A DNA stretch of 64,000 nt. It comes from Caulochytrium protostelioides. Its lineage: Eukaryota; Chytridiomycota; Caulochytriomycetes; Caulochytriales; Caulochytriaceae. Each line of letters opens with the position of its first letter. Positions within the stretch are counted from its first letter, which is position 1. Below are positions 39,616 through 50,473 of this stretch, piece by piece. Made by a program: the position numbers and the translations under genes. Where the stretch lies: contig ML014171.1 of NCBI GenBank assembly GCA_003615045.1, positions 36,733-100,732 on the forward strand. Direction: 5' to 3'. The notes under the pieces are model-generated. The model did no database searches and was not told the origin of the DNA. It saw nothing but the letters and a program-made list of their open reading frames with translations.

Positions 39616-42456
39616 TTAGGGGTTAGCGCGGGGCTCGCATTCGAGCGAGCGCTGGTAGGCGCGCTCGACATCCAGCGGCGTGTACTCGCGGATGTAGTGC
39701 TGGATGTCCAGATTGGCCTCGTGGAAGTACGGCACGTCCTGGAAGGTCTTGATTTCGCGGACGAAGCCGGCGATCTTGCGGAACTTATCAAAGTTCCACT
39801 GGTCGGGGCCATAGCTGTCCTTGAAGCACGTATCCAGAAAGACGAGATCGCCCTGGTAGATGCCCGGGAACGGGATCGCGGGCGGCTCGGCTTGCTTGAC
39901 GCGCGCACGCAGCTCGCGGTAGTTCATATCTGACGACGTGTGCGCGTCGATCTCGTTGTAGATGCGCATCGTCTTGTTGGCGACAGCCTCCTTGGTCTTC
40001 TTCAGCCGGTACACGGCGGCGGTCTGCAGCGCGGCCATGACCTCCTTGGCGCCGTTGTAGTTGTGGAGCTTGCAGAGATGCTGGGCGAGATGCACGATGC
40101 GTTCAAAGACGGCGGCACGCGCCTTGTGGCCGTCCCTGACGGCGACGATCTCGGAGACCAGCCAGTGCACGACATGGTTGCTCCACTTGGTCATGCGCAG
40201 CAGGTTGGGCGCGCGCTCCTCCTTGTCGGGCTTCATCCACGCCAGGTTGAGGAACTCGCGCGGCTGGACCAGCGCAAACAGCTCATACTCCATCAGGGTC
40301 AGCTGGCGCGCGACGTCCGCCGGATCAAAGTGGCTGAGTCGCGAGCCGCCGGCCCCCGACGACAGCGCCAGCGGCAGCGCCAAGGGGCTGTCCTTCGGCA
40401 CGAACCCGCCCACGCCCGGCACGAGGGAGGACCCCGATGTCTCCTCGGGGGCGAGCCGGTCGGCGCTCTTATTGCGCGAGATGGACCACGCGAGGGAGAT
40501 GCGGCGTTCGGACACGCGCTCCAGGGGTGGGGCCGGCGGCGTCGGCGGCGGCGGGAGCGGCGCCGCGGCGGCCGCCGCCGCCGCCGACGCCGCCGGCAGC
40601 GGGTACGCGGCCGCGGTCGTGGCGGCGGGCGACTGGTTCGTCGAGGAGCGGTTGCTCGCCGTGGCGTGGGACCGCAGCGGGTCGAGCGTGTGCGGCCGCC
40701 GCGGGTCGTGCAGGAGCAGCCCGGCGCGCGGCGCCAGCGGCGCCGGGACCACGGCCGCGTCGCTGAGCGTGCCGGCCTGCTGGACCTGCGCCAGCGCCAG
40801 AACCGTCTCTTCGAGATAGCGCGACTGCACGCCCTGCGCGTCCAGCTCACGGCGCTTCCGGTCGACCAGACTGGCGATCGCGCCCACCGCCTCCGCGCCC
40901 GACTCTGCCGTCAGGTCGCCGGGGAACTCCTTCATCCAGAGCTGCACGATCTGGCAGAACCGCGCCGTCACATTGTCGACTTCCGAGAGGTTCTGGGGTT
41001 TCCCCGAGATAAAGGGCCCCGGCGCCGCGCCCGACTCGACGAGCTCCATGTGGTGGGTGAGGTGAGCGACCACGTCGCTGGCGGACAGCTCGAGGCTCGG
41101 ATAGCTGAGCAGCAGCGTAAAGACGAGCTCGTCGGTATCGGTGAACGACGAGAAGACGGTCCCGATGATTTCGGCCAGCGCCATGGTGCGTCCCGGGCCC
41201 AGGCGCCCGCCCGGGGCCGAGGACGGCGCGCTGCCGGCGTCGCTCGATGAGTTGACCCGCTTCTCGCGGAGCTGCAGGGCGCGCTGCGCCTGCAGTTGGT
41301 TCCGCAGATCCTGGATCTGCTGCTCGAGCCGCATGATCGAATGACCCGTGGTCGAGCCCTCGCTCAGATCGTTCATGGACGCATTTTTGCGGGTCGGCGG
41401 CGGCAGACTCGCGGCGTCGTCAAAGGGCGCGAGCGGGTACGGCGTGCGCGTCGGCGACAGGTGGTAAGCGGGGTGCGCGGGGTGCGAGAGGGCAGCCAAG
41501 GTGGCTGCGGCCGAGGAGGGCGCGGCCGAGGGCGGCGCCGAGGGCAGCGCGGGCTCGTCATGCCGCCGAATCAGAGCTTGGACCTGGTCGTTGTGCCGCT
41601 GATTCAGCTCGCTGATGGTCTTGCGATGGACGGCGTCTTGGTCGGTCAGCTGGGTTTCGAGCAGGACGAGCTGGCTCTCGAGCTTGCCGCACTGCACCAC
41701 GAGCCGCTGGTTTTCGTTTTGATACCGGTGGATTTCGTCGACGGCGCGGCTCGCCGCGGCGCGGGGGCCGCCTTGCCCCACCAGCTGCTCGAGCGTCTCG
41801 ACCTTCGCGAGGGCCTGGCGCTTGTCCTCGATGCACTGCGACAGCAGCCGCTTGGCGCGGTTCATGGTGCGCAGGTGGATCTGGAGCAGCTCGTCCGCAT
41901 ACCGCTTCAGGACCTGCGGGTGGTGCGCAATTTCGTCGGGAATCACGGCATGCGGGCTGTACTCGCCGTCGTCCTCGTCGTGGGCGCCGCCCGACGCCTG
42001 GGCCACGAATTCCGTTTCCTTGACGGCGACCTCACCAAACGCCGCCATCGCCGCGTTCAGCCGCTGCACCATCTCGGGGTCGTCAGTATACTCGACGGCG
42101 ATGTTGCCGTGCGCGTTGGCGATAATGGGACAAGCGCCCGCGTCGAGCAAGCACGTCACGGCGGCGAGCGAGCCCGACGAGACGGCATAGTGGAGCGCCG
42201 TGTTGCGCTCGGTGTCCGTGGCGTCGACGTGGATGAGCTGCGTCGCGAGGATGAGCCGCAGCGTCCGGACCTCGCCGAGCCGGCTCGCGAGATGCAGCAG
42301 CGTGCGGCCACGAGGGTCGAGGGCCATGAGCTCGAAGCGAGCCGCGTTCTGGGTCGCGTCGATGACGCCCGACGGGCCGGGGCCCAGCGGGTGCGTCTCG
42401 AACCACTCGCGCACGGTGCCATACTGCCCGAGCAGCACCTGCTCCAGCAGCGTCAT
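39616..42456 (-). CDS. Ankyrin-repeat Ras guanine nucleotide exchange factor
   Basis: The 946-residue protein combines ankyrin repeats (about 42-125; GRTLLHLASRLGEVRTL and NTALHYAVSSGSLAAVTCLL), coiled coils (about 180-300 and near 370), a RasGEF N-terminal (REM) domain (about 420-515), a Ser/Pro/Ala linker, and a CDC25 catalytic domain (about 709-935). The catalytic domain shows DVARQLTLMEYELFALVQP, LHNYNGAKEVMAALQ, PFPGIYQGDLVFLDT and NFDKFRKIAGFVREI, matching the order in Cdc25/SOS proteins. It should load GTP on a Ras or Rap-like GTPase. Ankyrin repeats and coiled coils suggest scaffolded or dimeric recruitment. No transmembrane or lipidation signal is seen. The ATG at 42456 is the first in a frame otherwise opened by TTG. 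The partner GTPase cannot be named from sequence. Confidence 0.92.
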   Translation of the reverse strand: MTLLEQVLLGQYGTVREWFETHPLGPGPSGVIDATQNAARFELMALDPRGRTLLHLASRLGEVRTLRLILATQLIHVDATDTERNTALHYAVSSGSLAAVTCLLDAGACPIIANAHGNIAVEYTDDPEMVQRLNAAMAAFGEVAVKETEFVAQASGGAHDEDDGEYSPHAVIPDEIAHHPQVLKRYADELLQIHLRTMNRAKRLLSQCIEDKRQALAKVETLEQLVGQGGPRAAASRAVDEIHRYQNENQRLVVQCGKLESQLVLLETQLTDQDAVHRKTISELNQRHNDQVQALIRRHDEPALPSAPPSAAPSSAAATLAALSHPAHPAYHLSPTRTPYPLAPFDDAASLPPPTRKNASMNDLSEGSTTGHSIMRLEQQIQDLRNQLQAQRALQLREKRVNSSSDAGSAPSSAPGGRLGPGRTMALAEIIGTVFSSFTDTDELVFTLLLSYPSLELSASDVVAHLTHHMELVESGAAPGPFISGKPQNLSEVDNVTARFCQIVQLWMKEFPGDLTAESGAEAVGAIASLVDRKRRELDAQGVQSRYLEETVLALAQVQQAGTLSDAAVVPAPLAPRAGLLLHDPRRPHTLDPLRSHATASNRSSTNQSPAATTAAAYPLPAASAAAAAAAAPLPPPPTPPAPPLERVSERRISLAWSISRNKSADRLAPEETSGSSLVPGVGGFVPKDSPLALPLALSSGAGGSRLSHFDPADVARQLTLMEYELFALVQPREFLNLAWMKPDKEERAPNLLRMTKWSNHVVHWLVSEIVAVRDGHKARAAVFERIVHLAQHLCKLHNYNGAKEVMAALQTAAVYRLKKTKEAVANKTMRIYNEIDAHTSSDMNYRELRARVKQAEPPAIPFPGIYQGDLVFLDTCFKDSYGPDQWNFDKFRKIAGFVREIKTFQDVPYFHEANLDIQHYIREYTPLDVERAYQRSLECEPRANP

Positions 42457-42906
42457 GGCCCCGTCGCACCGATCGCCTCCTCGCAGCGGGCGGGCGCCAC
42501 CGAGGCGAGGGAGAGGCAGGCCACGGGGCCGCCGCCGCAGACCGTCGGCGCACAGGCCGGTCGCCGATCCGCGCCGCGGCCGTCCACCCGTACGAGCGGC
42601 GGCGGTGGTCGATGATCGGAACGTCGAGCGAGGAGCGGTCAGGGCGATGCCCAGTATGGCGCAGCAGCCGCGGGATGGGGAAGAAGGTGGTGGTGGAGGC
42701 AACAACGCGTGGGCGCGAGCGTCGCGGAAGGCGTGAGCCGCCCACTCCTGCTAGCGAGCAGCGAAAGAAAGCGCCCGGCCTGAGGGTGTTCCCGACGCTG
42801 GCGTTCCCGCCCTCCCGCGTCCAAGCCACGCGACTGCCGCGTATCCGCCAGTATACTTCTGGCGAGCCCCGATGTGGTGGCGCGGACCAGCGTGGCTCCC
42901 GAAGGG

Positions 42907-42954
42907 TCGGCATCGGCATTGGCATCGGCTTCGGCTTCGGCATCGGCATCGGCG
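42907..42954. repeat. GGCATC-type hexamer repeat
   Basis: Eight hexamers of the form GGCATC, GGCATT or GGCTTC run in tandem about 450 bp upstream of the RasGEF start. Confidence 0.75.
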
Positions 42955-43396
42955 GCTGGCCGGCAGCGCCGCCTGCCGCGCGCCCAAGCCCCTCTCCCAC
43001 GCGGATCAGCACGGATCGGCGATGGCGCGCCAAGAATCCCCGACCGGACACCGGTCTCGGCCGTCGCGAACGACGGGTCTCCGGCCCACGCGCAGCGGCG
43101 GCCAGCCAGCCAGCCAGCCAGCCGTGGCGCGACGCCATACCCTCCCCCTCGAGCGGCCGCCGTCTGTCGTCTGTTGTCTGTCGGCGATGTCTGGGTCGAG
43201 GCCTGTTCCTTCCGCGCCGGCGGCGGCGAGCGCGCCGGCGGCGGCGACGGCGGCGGCGGCGACGGCGGCGGCGGCGGCGGCGGCGGCCTACCGTTTCACC
43301 CGCCGTCGTCGGCATGAGCATCGGCGTCGGCATCGGCACCGCTATGGCCCATCACCGGCGCATCGAAGCATCGTCGCCCACATCGCCCACATCGCC

Positions 43397-43427
<31 letters not shown>

Positions 43428-43795
43428 ACCGGCGATCCCTAAGCCCCGCACAACAGTCGATCTTGTCGTCTTGCGGCGAGGCGCGCGGGGGTCGGGGGCG
43501 AGGCCCGGCGCCGCCGCGGCGCCGCCGCGGCTGAGCCGGCGGTGGGCGCGGCGAGCCGGCGGCGGCCCGCAGCAGCCGTTGTTGTTCTGCCGGCGCCCGC
43601 CGAGGGCGCTGATGACGCCGACAAGGTTGCACCAACGCAGCGGGGATCCAACGCTAACGCGACGCGGCAGGCGGCCGCGGCTGTTAGGGGGAGATTCTGC
43701 CGTCGCGGCCGCCGCGGCCTGCTGTCGCGGCGTGGGACGGCGGCCGATCGGACGCCGGTAGGGCGCAGATGGAGCCGCCAGGAACAACGGCGACG

Positions 43796-43835
43796 CCATG
43801 CCATGCCATGCCATGCCATGCCATGCTATGCGATG
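43796..43835. repeat. CCATG pentamer microsatellite
   Basis: Six perfect CCATG units (43796-43825) are followed by the variants CTATG and CGATG. The period of five excludes a coding constraint. Confidence 0.9.
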
Positions 43836-44061
43836 ACACCCACGAGGCCTCCCGGCTCGAACGTTGTGAGTCCCTCCACATGAGAACCAATCAGCACCAG
43901 ACGTCGATGTGGCGAGTGCAGGGAAAAGCCATCGACTGTCGGTGCGGTCCGCGTGCATCCCGCCACCCAGGTTTTCATCATCTGCTGTGTCACCGTTCGT
44001 GAGGCTCCAAGGGATCGGCGTAGCGTGCATCGGTCCCCTCATGGATAGCGGGTTTAAAGAA

Positions 44062-44704
44062 TTACAGGTGAGAAAAAATCGATTCGCTCGGAATCGTAAA
44101 GCGCTCTGCATTGAACATGGGCCCGAGCCGCTTGAGGACCGCTTCGCGCTTGTTGAGCATGACGACGACATTCTCGGGCAGCGGCACCACCGCGAGAACC
44201 TGCTGCTGGGCATGGGCATGCGGGCCACGGCGTTTCTTGCGGCCGCCGGGCCCGCCCGCTGCGCCGTGGCGGAACCGCTTCGTATACGCGCTCTCGACCT
44301 GCTTGTTCAGCTCGTCCATCAGGTTGCCCGCGTTCTGCCATCCCATCCAGTCCTTCGCGCGCTCCAGCACACACTGTTTGCGGCGCTGGTTGATGGCCAT
44401 CTGCTCGCGCAGCTGCAGCTGCAGCTGCCGCAGCTCGTGGCAGATCTCGTCGTCGCTGCCGTCGATCGCCGCGAGGGCGCCGGTCGCGCCGCCGTGCACG
44501 ACGTCGGCGCCCGCCGTCATCGCCATCCCGCCGAGCCCGCCCGCCGCGTGCGCCTGGCTGTGCAAGACGTGGTCCTGCCGCGCCTGCGCCAGATCCGACG
44601 CGCTGATCAGGCCTAGCAGCATGAGCTCACGCTTGATGCGGTCTTCGTGGGCTTCCATATCGTCCGTGGTCATGCGTTTCTTGGTCATCAGCGCGCGCTG
44701 CTGC

Positions 44705-44740
<36 letters not shown>

Positions 44741-46749
44741 GGCTGCGGCTGCGACGGCGCCGCCGTGGCCGACGCGACGGGGACCGGCGGCGAGGACGGC
44801 GGCGGCGGTGCGCCCGCGTTGGCTCCGGCGATTGAGGGCGCAAAAGGATCATACGGCCGTGACGGCGCCATCAAGCCGCCGTGCGCCAGGCCGTTGGTCG
44901 CGGCCGTCATGATGGGCGGTGGCGGTGGCGGGTGCAGCGGCGGGTGCAGCGGCGGCGGGGCGGCCACACCGCCCGGCTGGCCTAGGGAGTGTAGGTGAGC
45001 GGCCGGGGGCGCAGCGGGCAGTTCGGACGGCGGCTCTTCGTCCGGCAGCTGCGATGGATCGAGTTCGCTGATCATGCCTTCCTGGAACAGGGCGCTGATA
45101 ATACGCTCGGCGAAGGGGCCAAAATAGACGTCGCCGGCCCAGACGGTGTCCAGGACTTGCTCGTAGGAGCGGTTGAAGATGAGCGGCGGGATGGCCGACG
45201 TGTCCATCTCCTTGGCGAAGTCTGCGACGCCGCCGTAGCGCGTCGCGGCGTCGTCGCCGTCGTCACCCGCCGCATGCGCGTCGCCGCCGTTCAGCAGGCG
45301 GTCGTCCTCCTCGGCCCACTGCTCGGCATAGTGGCGCCCCTTGGGCGGCACAATCATGGCCGTCACGGGCGCGGTTTCGGACCGCAGCCACGTCAGGTCG
45401 CTCTCCAGCAGCGGCCGCAGGTACGGCTCGCAAGACTGCCAGAACTGGGCGATGGGCACCTGGTTGGGCGGCGGCTTGGCGTTCGAGTAGTCGCCGGCCT
45501 CGGGCCCGGTGGGCGCTGCGGGGGCGGGCGTGCCGCCGGTGCCGGCCGCGCCGCTGCTGCCCGCGCCGGCGCCCGCGCCGGACCCGGGCGCCTGCGCGCC
45601 CTGCGGCGTCGGCGGCGCCGTCACCGAGCCTTTCCGCCGCGCCTCGCGCGCCGCGCTCGCGGCCGACTGGCCCTTCTTCTTGACGAGCTTGGTCTTGGGC
45701 GTGCCGGCCTGGCTGCCCGCCTCGCTGGCGGCCGCCGCGGCGGCGGCCATGGCGGCGGCATGGGCGGCCGCCGCGGTGCTCTTGGAGCCCATGGCGCCGC
45801 CGGCGCCCGTGATGGGCGCGCCGTTGCCGGAAACGGGCGGTTTGACCGGATGCGATGAGCCTGCGGCGGCGGCGGTCGCGGCGGCGGCGGCGGCGGCGGC
45901 CGGGGAGCCTGATGTCGGCGTGCCGCGCCGCGCCGGGGGGGCGGCCAGGTGCGCGGTGAGCGCGGCAGAGACCGGCGACGTCGCGGGTAGGGCCGACGGC
46001 GTCTCAAGTCCTGGGCTCGCCGTCTTTTTGATTTTGATGATGCCGGAGTCCGAGACGGCGACCTTGAACTCCGGGTTCAGGGCGCCCGAGGCCGTCAGCG
46101 GGAAGCCGTTGTCGGTGGCGGCCCCGTCGCTCATGTCACCACTGGCGGCGGCGGGGGCGCCGCCGGGAGCAGCCGATTTGGCGGCGGCGCGCTTGCGCTT
46201 CAGGTCTTTGCTGTCGCCGCTTGCGGACGGCGCGGTCGGGCCCGCTGCAGCGCCACTGCTGCCGGCAGCGGCCGCAAGGCCGGTCGCGGCACCGTCTGGG
46301 CCCTCCTCGCCGTGTTTGCTCGAGCCGCCTGCGGCCGCGGTCGATGATGCCGCGGCCGCGGCCGACGACGATGACGGGGCCGACGGGACCGCGGAGGCGG
46401 CGGCGGCTGCGCCGGTGTTCGCCGCTTTTGATGGCGCGGCGGGGGCGCGGTCGCCGAGGATGTCTTCGACGATGGTGAGGTTGCGCTGCAAGATCTGCGA
46501 GCGGTGCTGGGTGGCGTGGTAGATGGTGGTGAGCTCGTGCAGCAGGTGGCGCAGCGCGTCGGTCGACGGCTGCGGCGGGTGGCCGGGCAGCAGGGGTCCG
46601 GACGATGGGGCGGCCGCGCTGGCGGCGGACGGATCGCCGCCCGCGGCGGCGGCGGTGGCGGCGGCATTCTGAGCCGCCTCGGTCAAGTACTGAACGCAGA
46701 ATTCAGGAATGACCGTCAGATCGATCTGATTCAGATTGAGTTGCTCCAT
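44062..46749 (-). CDS. ADA3: ADA3/NGG1 subunit of the SAGA histone acetyltransferase module
   Basis: The 895-residue protein matches Ada3 at both conserved regions. A central block near residue 430 reads QFWQSCEPYLRPLLESDLTW, then SAIPPLIFNRSYEQVLDTVW. The C-terminal Ada3 domain (about 760-890) reads ELRQLQLQLREQMAINQRRK, then the charged MDELNKQVESAYTKRFRH helix, the RKKRRGP basic patch, and LNKREAVLKRLGPMF at the end. Ada3 links the Gcn5-Ada2 acetyltransferase to SAGA and ADA complexes and helps nucleosome acetylation. Linkers are poly-Ala/Ser/Pro-rich and there is a run of about 14 Gln near residue 677, explaining why it is longer than yeast Ngg1 (702) or human TADA3 (432). The ATG has G at -3 and +4. 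The frame ends in TAA next to an AT-rich patch. Confidence 0.9.
44698..44739 (-). repeat. CAG/CAA tract encoding about 14 Gln in ADA3
   Basis: Fourteen consecutive CAG or CAA codons, with alternating CTG and TTG on the plus strand, followed by Pro-Gln alternation. Interruption by CAA should lower instability. Confidence 0.9.
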
Positions 46750-48378
46750 GGCGCCGTCGGTGGGACGCGCGCCGGCGTCGGGTCGCGACGACCAGCGAGA
46801 GCCGCCGTCCGTTACTCAGTCCAGGAGCGCGTCAGGCGCGGCAGGGACGCCGCCGGCGCCAGTCGGGAGACGATGGAGACGGCGGAGGCAGCGGAGGCAA
46901 CGGGGGCAGCGGCAGGATGGGCGGCAGGACGAGGTGAGCGGCGTCCAAGCGGCCCCGCCATGGGCGAGAGTCGACGGCGGCCGCGCCCGCGCCCGCGCGT
47001 CACCACGAGGATCGGGCGAGCCGCGCCGGGGGGCGACGCGACCACGCAGCGACGGCGGCGCTCCCACCGACAAACGCGCGCCCGCGGGACAGCGCACGAC
47101 CCGTCCGGCGGCCGGCGGAGACCGCGGCTCGGTTGGCGAGGCGCGTCCGGCCGAGCCGATGCTGCGAGACGTGCCGCCGACCAGCCGTTGCTGCGCGTCC
47201 GATCGTGGCGGAGGCAGACGGCGATAGTCGTTGAGCCAACGATCGGTGGCGGCGGGAGCAACGGCGCGCAGATGCAGACAGCCACGACGCGGCCGCAGCG
47301 ACGGCGGCGGCGGCGCCCGGCGGCAGTGATCCCCGGCGTCCAACAGCAGCCGCGTCTCTCGCAAGCTCAGCTCCACAAGGGCGACGGTCGCGCTCGCCCC
47401 AGAACCGCGAAGCGGCGACCGTGGCTACGCGAGAAACGTCTGCGCGCAATCGACGGCGTGATGGCAAATGTCTCGCGGACACGTGGCGGCAGAGCGCTGG
47501 CGGATGTATATCACGCGATGATTGGCGGGGGTGGTGGTTAGACGACGACAACGACAACGCGGGGCTGCTTGCTGGCGCAGGGTCGGGTTAGCGGAGGAGG
47601 CGCAGTCGGGCTCGGGGCGCGGTCGGGAGCCAGGGGGGATGCCGAAAGGGGCACACACGGCGGCGATGGGGTGTGCCGCGTCACGCGCCGTCGCTGCGAG
47701 AGAGAGCACCAAGAGGCTCTCAGCGCGCGTAGGACGTCGCTGTTTGCCCAGTATACTTTGGTCATTGGCAGGAATCGATTTCCGGTGGCCCACGTGAAGC
47801 GCAGACGCGGTGTCGGATCACTTGCGCGGGTGCTGGCACGCCGACGATGCGTGCCACGGCGGCGGCGGCGGCGGCGCTGGAGGCGCGGCTCGTATGGACG
47901 GCGCGGCCGAGAAGGGGGCGGCGGCGTCGGCGGCGGCGGCGGCGGCGGCGGCGGACGCGCTCTTGCCTGCTTTTCCCGCAGCAGCACCACCAGCCATTGG
48001 CAGCAGGCCGCCGTAGCGGCGACGGCCGTGCCGCAAGGACCGAGCGCGTTCTTCGGCGCCCAGAGGCGGGTCTCCGAGGCGGCGCCCGGCGACACGAAAC
48101 CGCGCGGCCCGCACCACCGTCCGCACCCCGCGGGCCCTCGGATGCCGCCATCCACCTCGAGACATCCTGGGCGCAGGGCCGTGATGGCCGTGGGCAGCAC
48201 CCGATGCCCATGCCCGGGAGGACCCGCGGGTGGTGAGACCCTGGCGGCGCTCATCGGTCAACCACATCATACTTGGAGGGGTCGTGGCAGGGCTCGCGCT
48301 CGTCATGACGCGTCGATGGGCGCGAGTCGTCCCGCTCGGCGGATCAGGCATGCCCCGAGCCGGGACCCCCGGAGGGTA
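46750..48378. other. 1.6 kb intergenic region, ADA3 promoter and Sel1-gene 3' end
   Basis: No gene is recognised in either strand. GGC-rich trinucleotide stretches (about 47850-47960) and a polypyrimidine tract are present. Open frames here are Arg/Ala-rich shadows without domains. The ADA3 promoter should lie in the first few hundred bases. Confidence 0.5.
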
Positions 48379-50055
48379 CTAGGCAGGCCGCCGCGACGCG
48401 GCGCGCTCTGCGCGGAGAGCGAGCTCTTCGGGTTGCGGATGCCACTTCGGCTTCCAGATCCACGACGCATCCAGGATCGGCCCCGTCTGCAGCTCGAGGC
48501 GGCGCAGACAGGCGCTGGCGGCCTGCTTGTCCTTCCGGACGCCGTCGCCCGTCGCGAGCCGCATGCCCCACTCGTAGCTCGCCTCCGGGTGGCCGAGCGC
48601 CGCGGCGGCGCGGCAGAAAAAGACCGCGCGCGGCCGCGACGGCCGGTGGTGCCACCCGCGCATCCGCAGATCCGTCGCGACCTCGTGCAGCAGAGCGCCC
48701 AGCACCTGCTCGAGCAAGCGACCCCGCAGCCGGTCTAGCACTGGCGTCGTCTGCCCGTCGAGCCGCCACGTGCTCGGCGAGCTCCGCAGCAGCAGCGACA
48801 GCGCCGACCCCGTCCGCTCTGCGGCCGGCTCGCCGGCCGGCTCGCCGGCCGGCTCGCCGGAGACGCCGCCGGCGACCGCGTGGGGCGGCCGCGACGCCGC
48901 GCCGGGCTCGGCCAGCGGGACCTCGCTCTCGGCGCACCGTCGCCGGGCGGCGGTGCCCGTGGCCGATCCTCCCGGAGACGACGGCGATCTCGACGGCGAC
49001 ATGGCGCACGGGATGGACGACGCCCTGCCGCTCGAGCGCCCCGCGGCGGCGCCAGCGCCGGCACCGGCGGCCGCCTCGGCCTCGGCGAGGCGCGTCACGA
49101 CGGCGGCGAGGTCGGCGAGGGTGAGGTGGACGGCGCGCGCGAGGCAGCACGTGGCGCGGCGCGGGTCGGGCCGCGTGCCGTGGCCGTGGCGCAGCGCGAT
49201 GCCGAGCAGCCCGACGGCCGTCACGTCGTCCTGCGCCGCGGCGCGCTCGAGGAAGTGGTACGCCAGGTCCAGCTCGTTGGCCTCGTGGAAGGCGATGGCG
49301 GCGGCGAGCGCGTCGCCGGCCGGCGAGACGTCGATGCCCGGCGGGGCGAGGCGCCGCGCCTGCGCGAACGCCGTCTCGGCCGCGACATGCGGCGCCGTCA
49401 GCGCGGCGCCGTACTGCAGGTGGCGTCGGAGCCGCTGCACGAGGCGCGCCGGCGCGCCCGCGGGCCGCGGCATCCCGGTCGCCCACCGCTCCGGATGCAG
49501 CGCCGCCACGTGGTCCACGAGCGCGCGCACGTCGACGCCGTGGCGCCGCGCCAGGTCCGCCTGCAGCGGCGCCACGCACGCGGCCAGCGGCCACGGCCCG
49601 CTCGGCCGCGCCGCGGCGCCGAGCGCCAGCTGCAGCGAAGCGCGGCGCGAGCCAGCGGTGGCCGTCGAGAACCGCGCCAGGACGGCGGCCGTCGTCGGCG
49701 TCACGCCCGCGTGGCCGACAGCGGCGGCGGCGGCGGGACTTGTGGCGGGAGAGACGGCCACGGTCCGGAGGCTTGGACGGCGGCGGCGCTGCGGCTCACT
49801 GGCGCTGTGGCCGGTGCTGTCGCTGCCGCCGCCGCCGCCGCCGAGCGAGGGCCGGCGCGAGCCGGTGTCGACGGCTGGACGCGGCCATGTCGGCGGCAGC
49901 GCGCCCAGCGGGTCGTCGCCCACGCCGAAGCCGGCCGCGGCGTCGGCGGCCGGATCGCGCGGCTTCATGAGCGGCGGCGTCGGTCCCGCGATCGCCGGCG
50001 GGAGGCGGGGGCCGTGGTCCGCATCCGCGGCATCGATGGAGCGCGGCGACGCCAT
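48379..50055 (-). CDS. Sel1-repeat (SLR) protein of unknown function
   Basis: The 558-residue protein is Ser/Pro-rich at its N-terminus. It contains alpha-helical Sel1-like repeats: about residues 245-305 (AAIAFHEANELDLAYHFLER, then GLLGIALRHGHGTRPDPRRA) and 475-518 (AVFFCRAAAALGHPEASYEW, then GMRLATGDGVRKDKQAASAC). The pattern of G at fixed positions and D-x-x-x-A is typical. A Trp-rich closing motif, DASWIWKPKWHPQPEE, follows near 528-543. Fungal SLR proteins serve as scaffolds, for example chitin synthase activators of the Chs4/Skt5 group, but nothing here fixes such a role and there is no CAAX box. The middle holds a GEPA tetrapeptide repeat coded by a 12-bp DNA repeat near 48832-48862. 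The ATG at 50055 opens the frame; a CCAAT box lies about 155 bp upstream. Confidence 0.75.
   Translation of the reverse strand: MASPRSIDAADADHGPRLPPAIAGPTPPLMKPRDPAADAAAGFGVGDDPLGALPPTWPRPAVDTGSRRPSLGGGGGGSDSTGHSASEPQRRRRPSLRTVAVSPATSPAAAAAVGHAGVTPTTAAVLARFSTATAGSRRASLQLALGAAARPSGPWPLAACVAPLQADLARRHGVDVRALVDHVAALHPERWATGMPRPAGAPARLVQRLRRHLQYGAALTAPHVAAETAFAQARRLAPPGIDVSPAGDALAAAIAFHEANELDLAYHFLERAAAQDDVTAVGLLGIALRHGHGTRPDPRRATCCLARAVHLTLADLAAVVTRLAEAEAAAGAGAGAAAGRSSGRASSIPCAMSPSRSPSSPGGSATGTAARRRCAESEVPLAEPGAASRPPHAVAGGVSGEPAGEPAGEPAAERTGSALSLLLRSSPSTWRLDGQTTPVLDRLRGRLLEQVLGALLHEVATDLRMRGWHHRPSRPRAVFFCRAAAALGHPEASYEWGMRLATGDGVRKDKQAASACLRRLELQTGPILDASWIWKPKWHPQPEELALRAERAASRRPA
48832..48862 (-). 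repeat. 12-bp repeat in Sel1 gene
   Basis: GGCTCGCCGGCC repeats almost three times and encodes Gly-Glu-Pro-Ala tetrapeptides in the linker of the Sel1-repeat protein. Confidence 0.8.
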
Positions 50056-50435
50056 TGGGTGGGGGGCGGCGTCGGCGTCGGCGCGTCGAGAGAAGCGTCA
50101 GCGATTGGGGAAGGGACAGTGACCGGAAGAAAGACGGCGAGTCTCGCGGTTGGGACGGCGCGTCGCCTCCGCGGCTGGCGGGATCCGCGTTTTCCTGAGA
50201 CCACCCTTGATTGGCTGCCAGTCCTCGTGGGCCGGCCGGCGGCCGCCCCCGCGACCGCCGGGCGGTGGATGCTTTGTACGACGCTGCCGATCCTGCCGTC
50301 AGGCCACGACGCGGGCGCGCCGGATGGCACGGGAGGCGCCACGGGCACGCGTCTCGCACCACCACGGCCTCTCTCGCGGCGTCTCACGGACGTGACCGCC
50401 ACGAGCCGGCCCGCCGGTCCGCCGTCATGGCCGCT

Positions 50436-50473
<38 letters not shown>

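Larger units (their letters stand above)
42457..44061. other. 1.6 kb intergenic region, RasGEF promoter and ADA3 3' end
   Basis: No gene is recognised. Several simple repeats lie here: GGCATC-type hexamers (42907-42954), GGC-rich tracts near 43215-43290 and 43400-43432, and a CCATG pentamer array (43796-43835). Frames through it encode only Arg/Ala/Gly-rich strings. The DNA directly after ADA3 (about 44040-44061) is AT-richer. Confidence 0.5.

Noticed and set aside
37545-39908. 787-codon minus-strand frame spanning PRKRIP1, YIPF6 and the RasGEF 3' end
   Set aside because: It overlaps three recognised genes in other frames and is Arg/Ser/Pro-rich without any domain.
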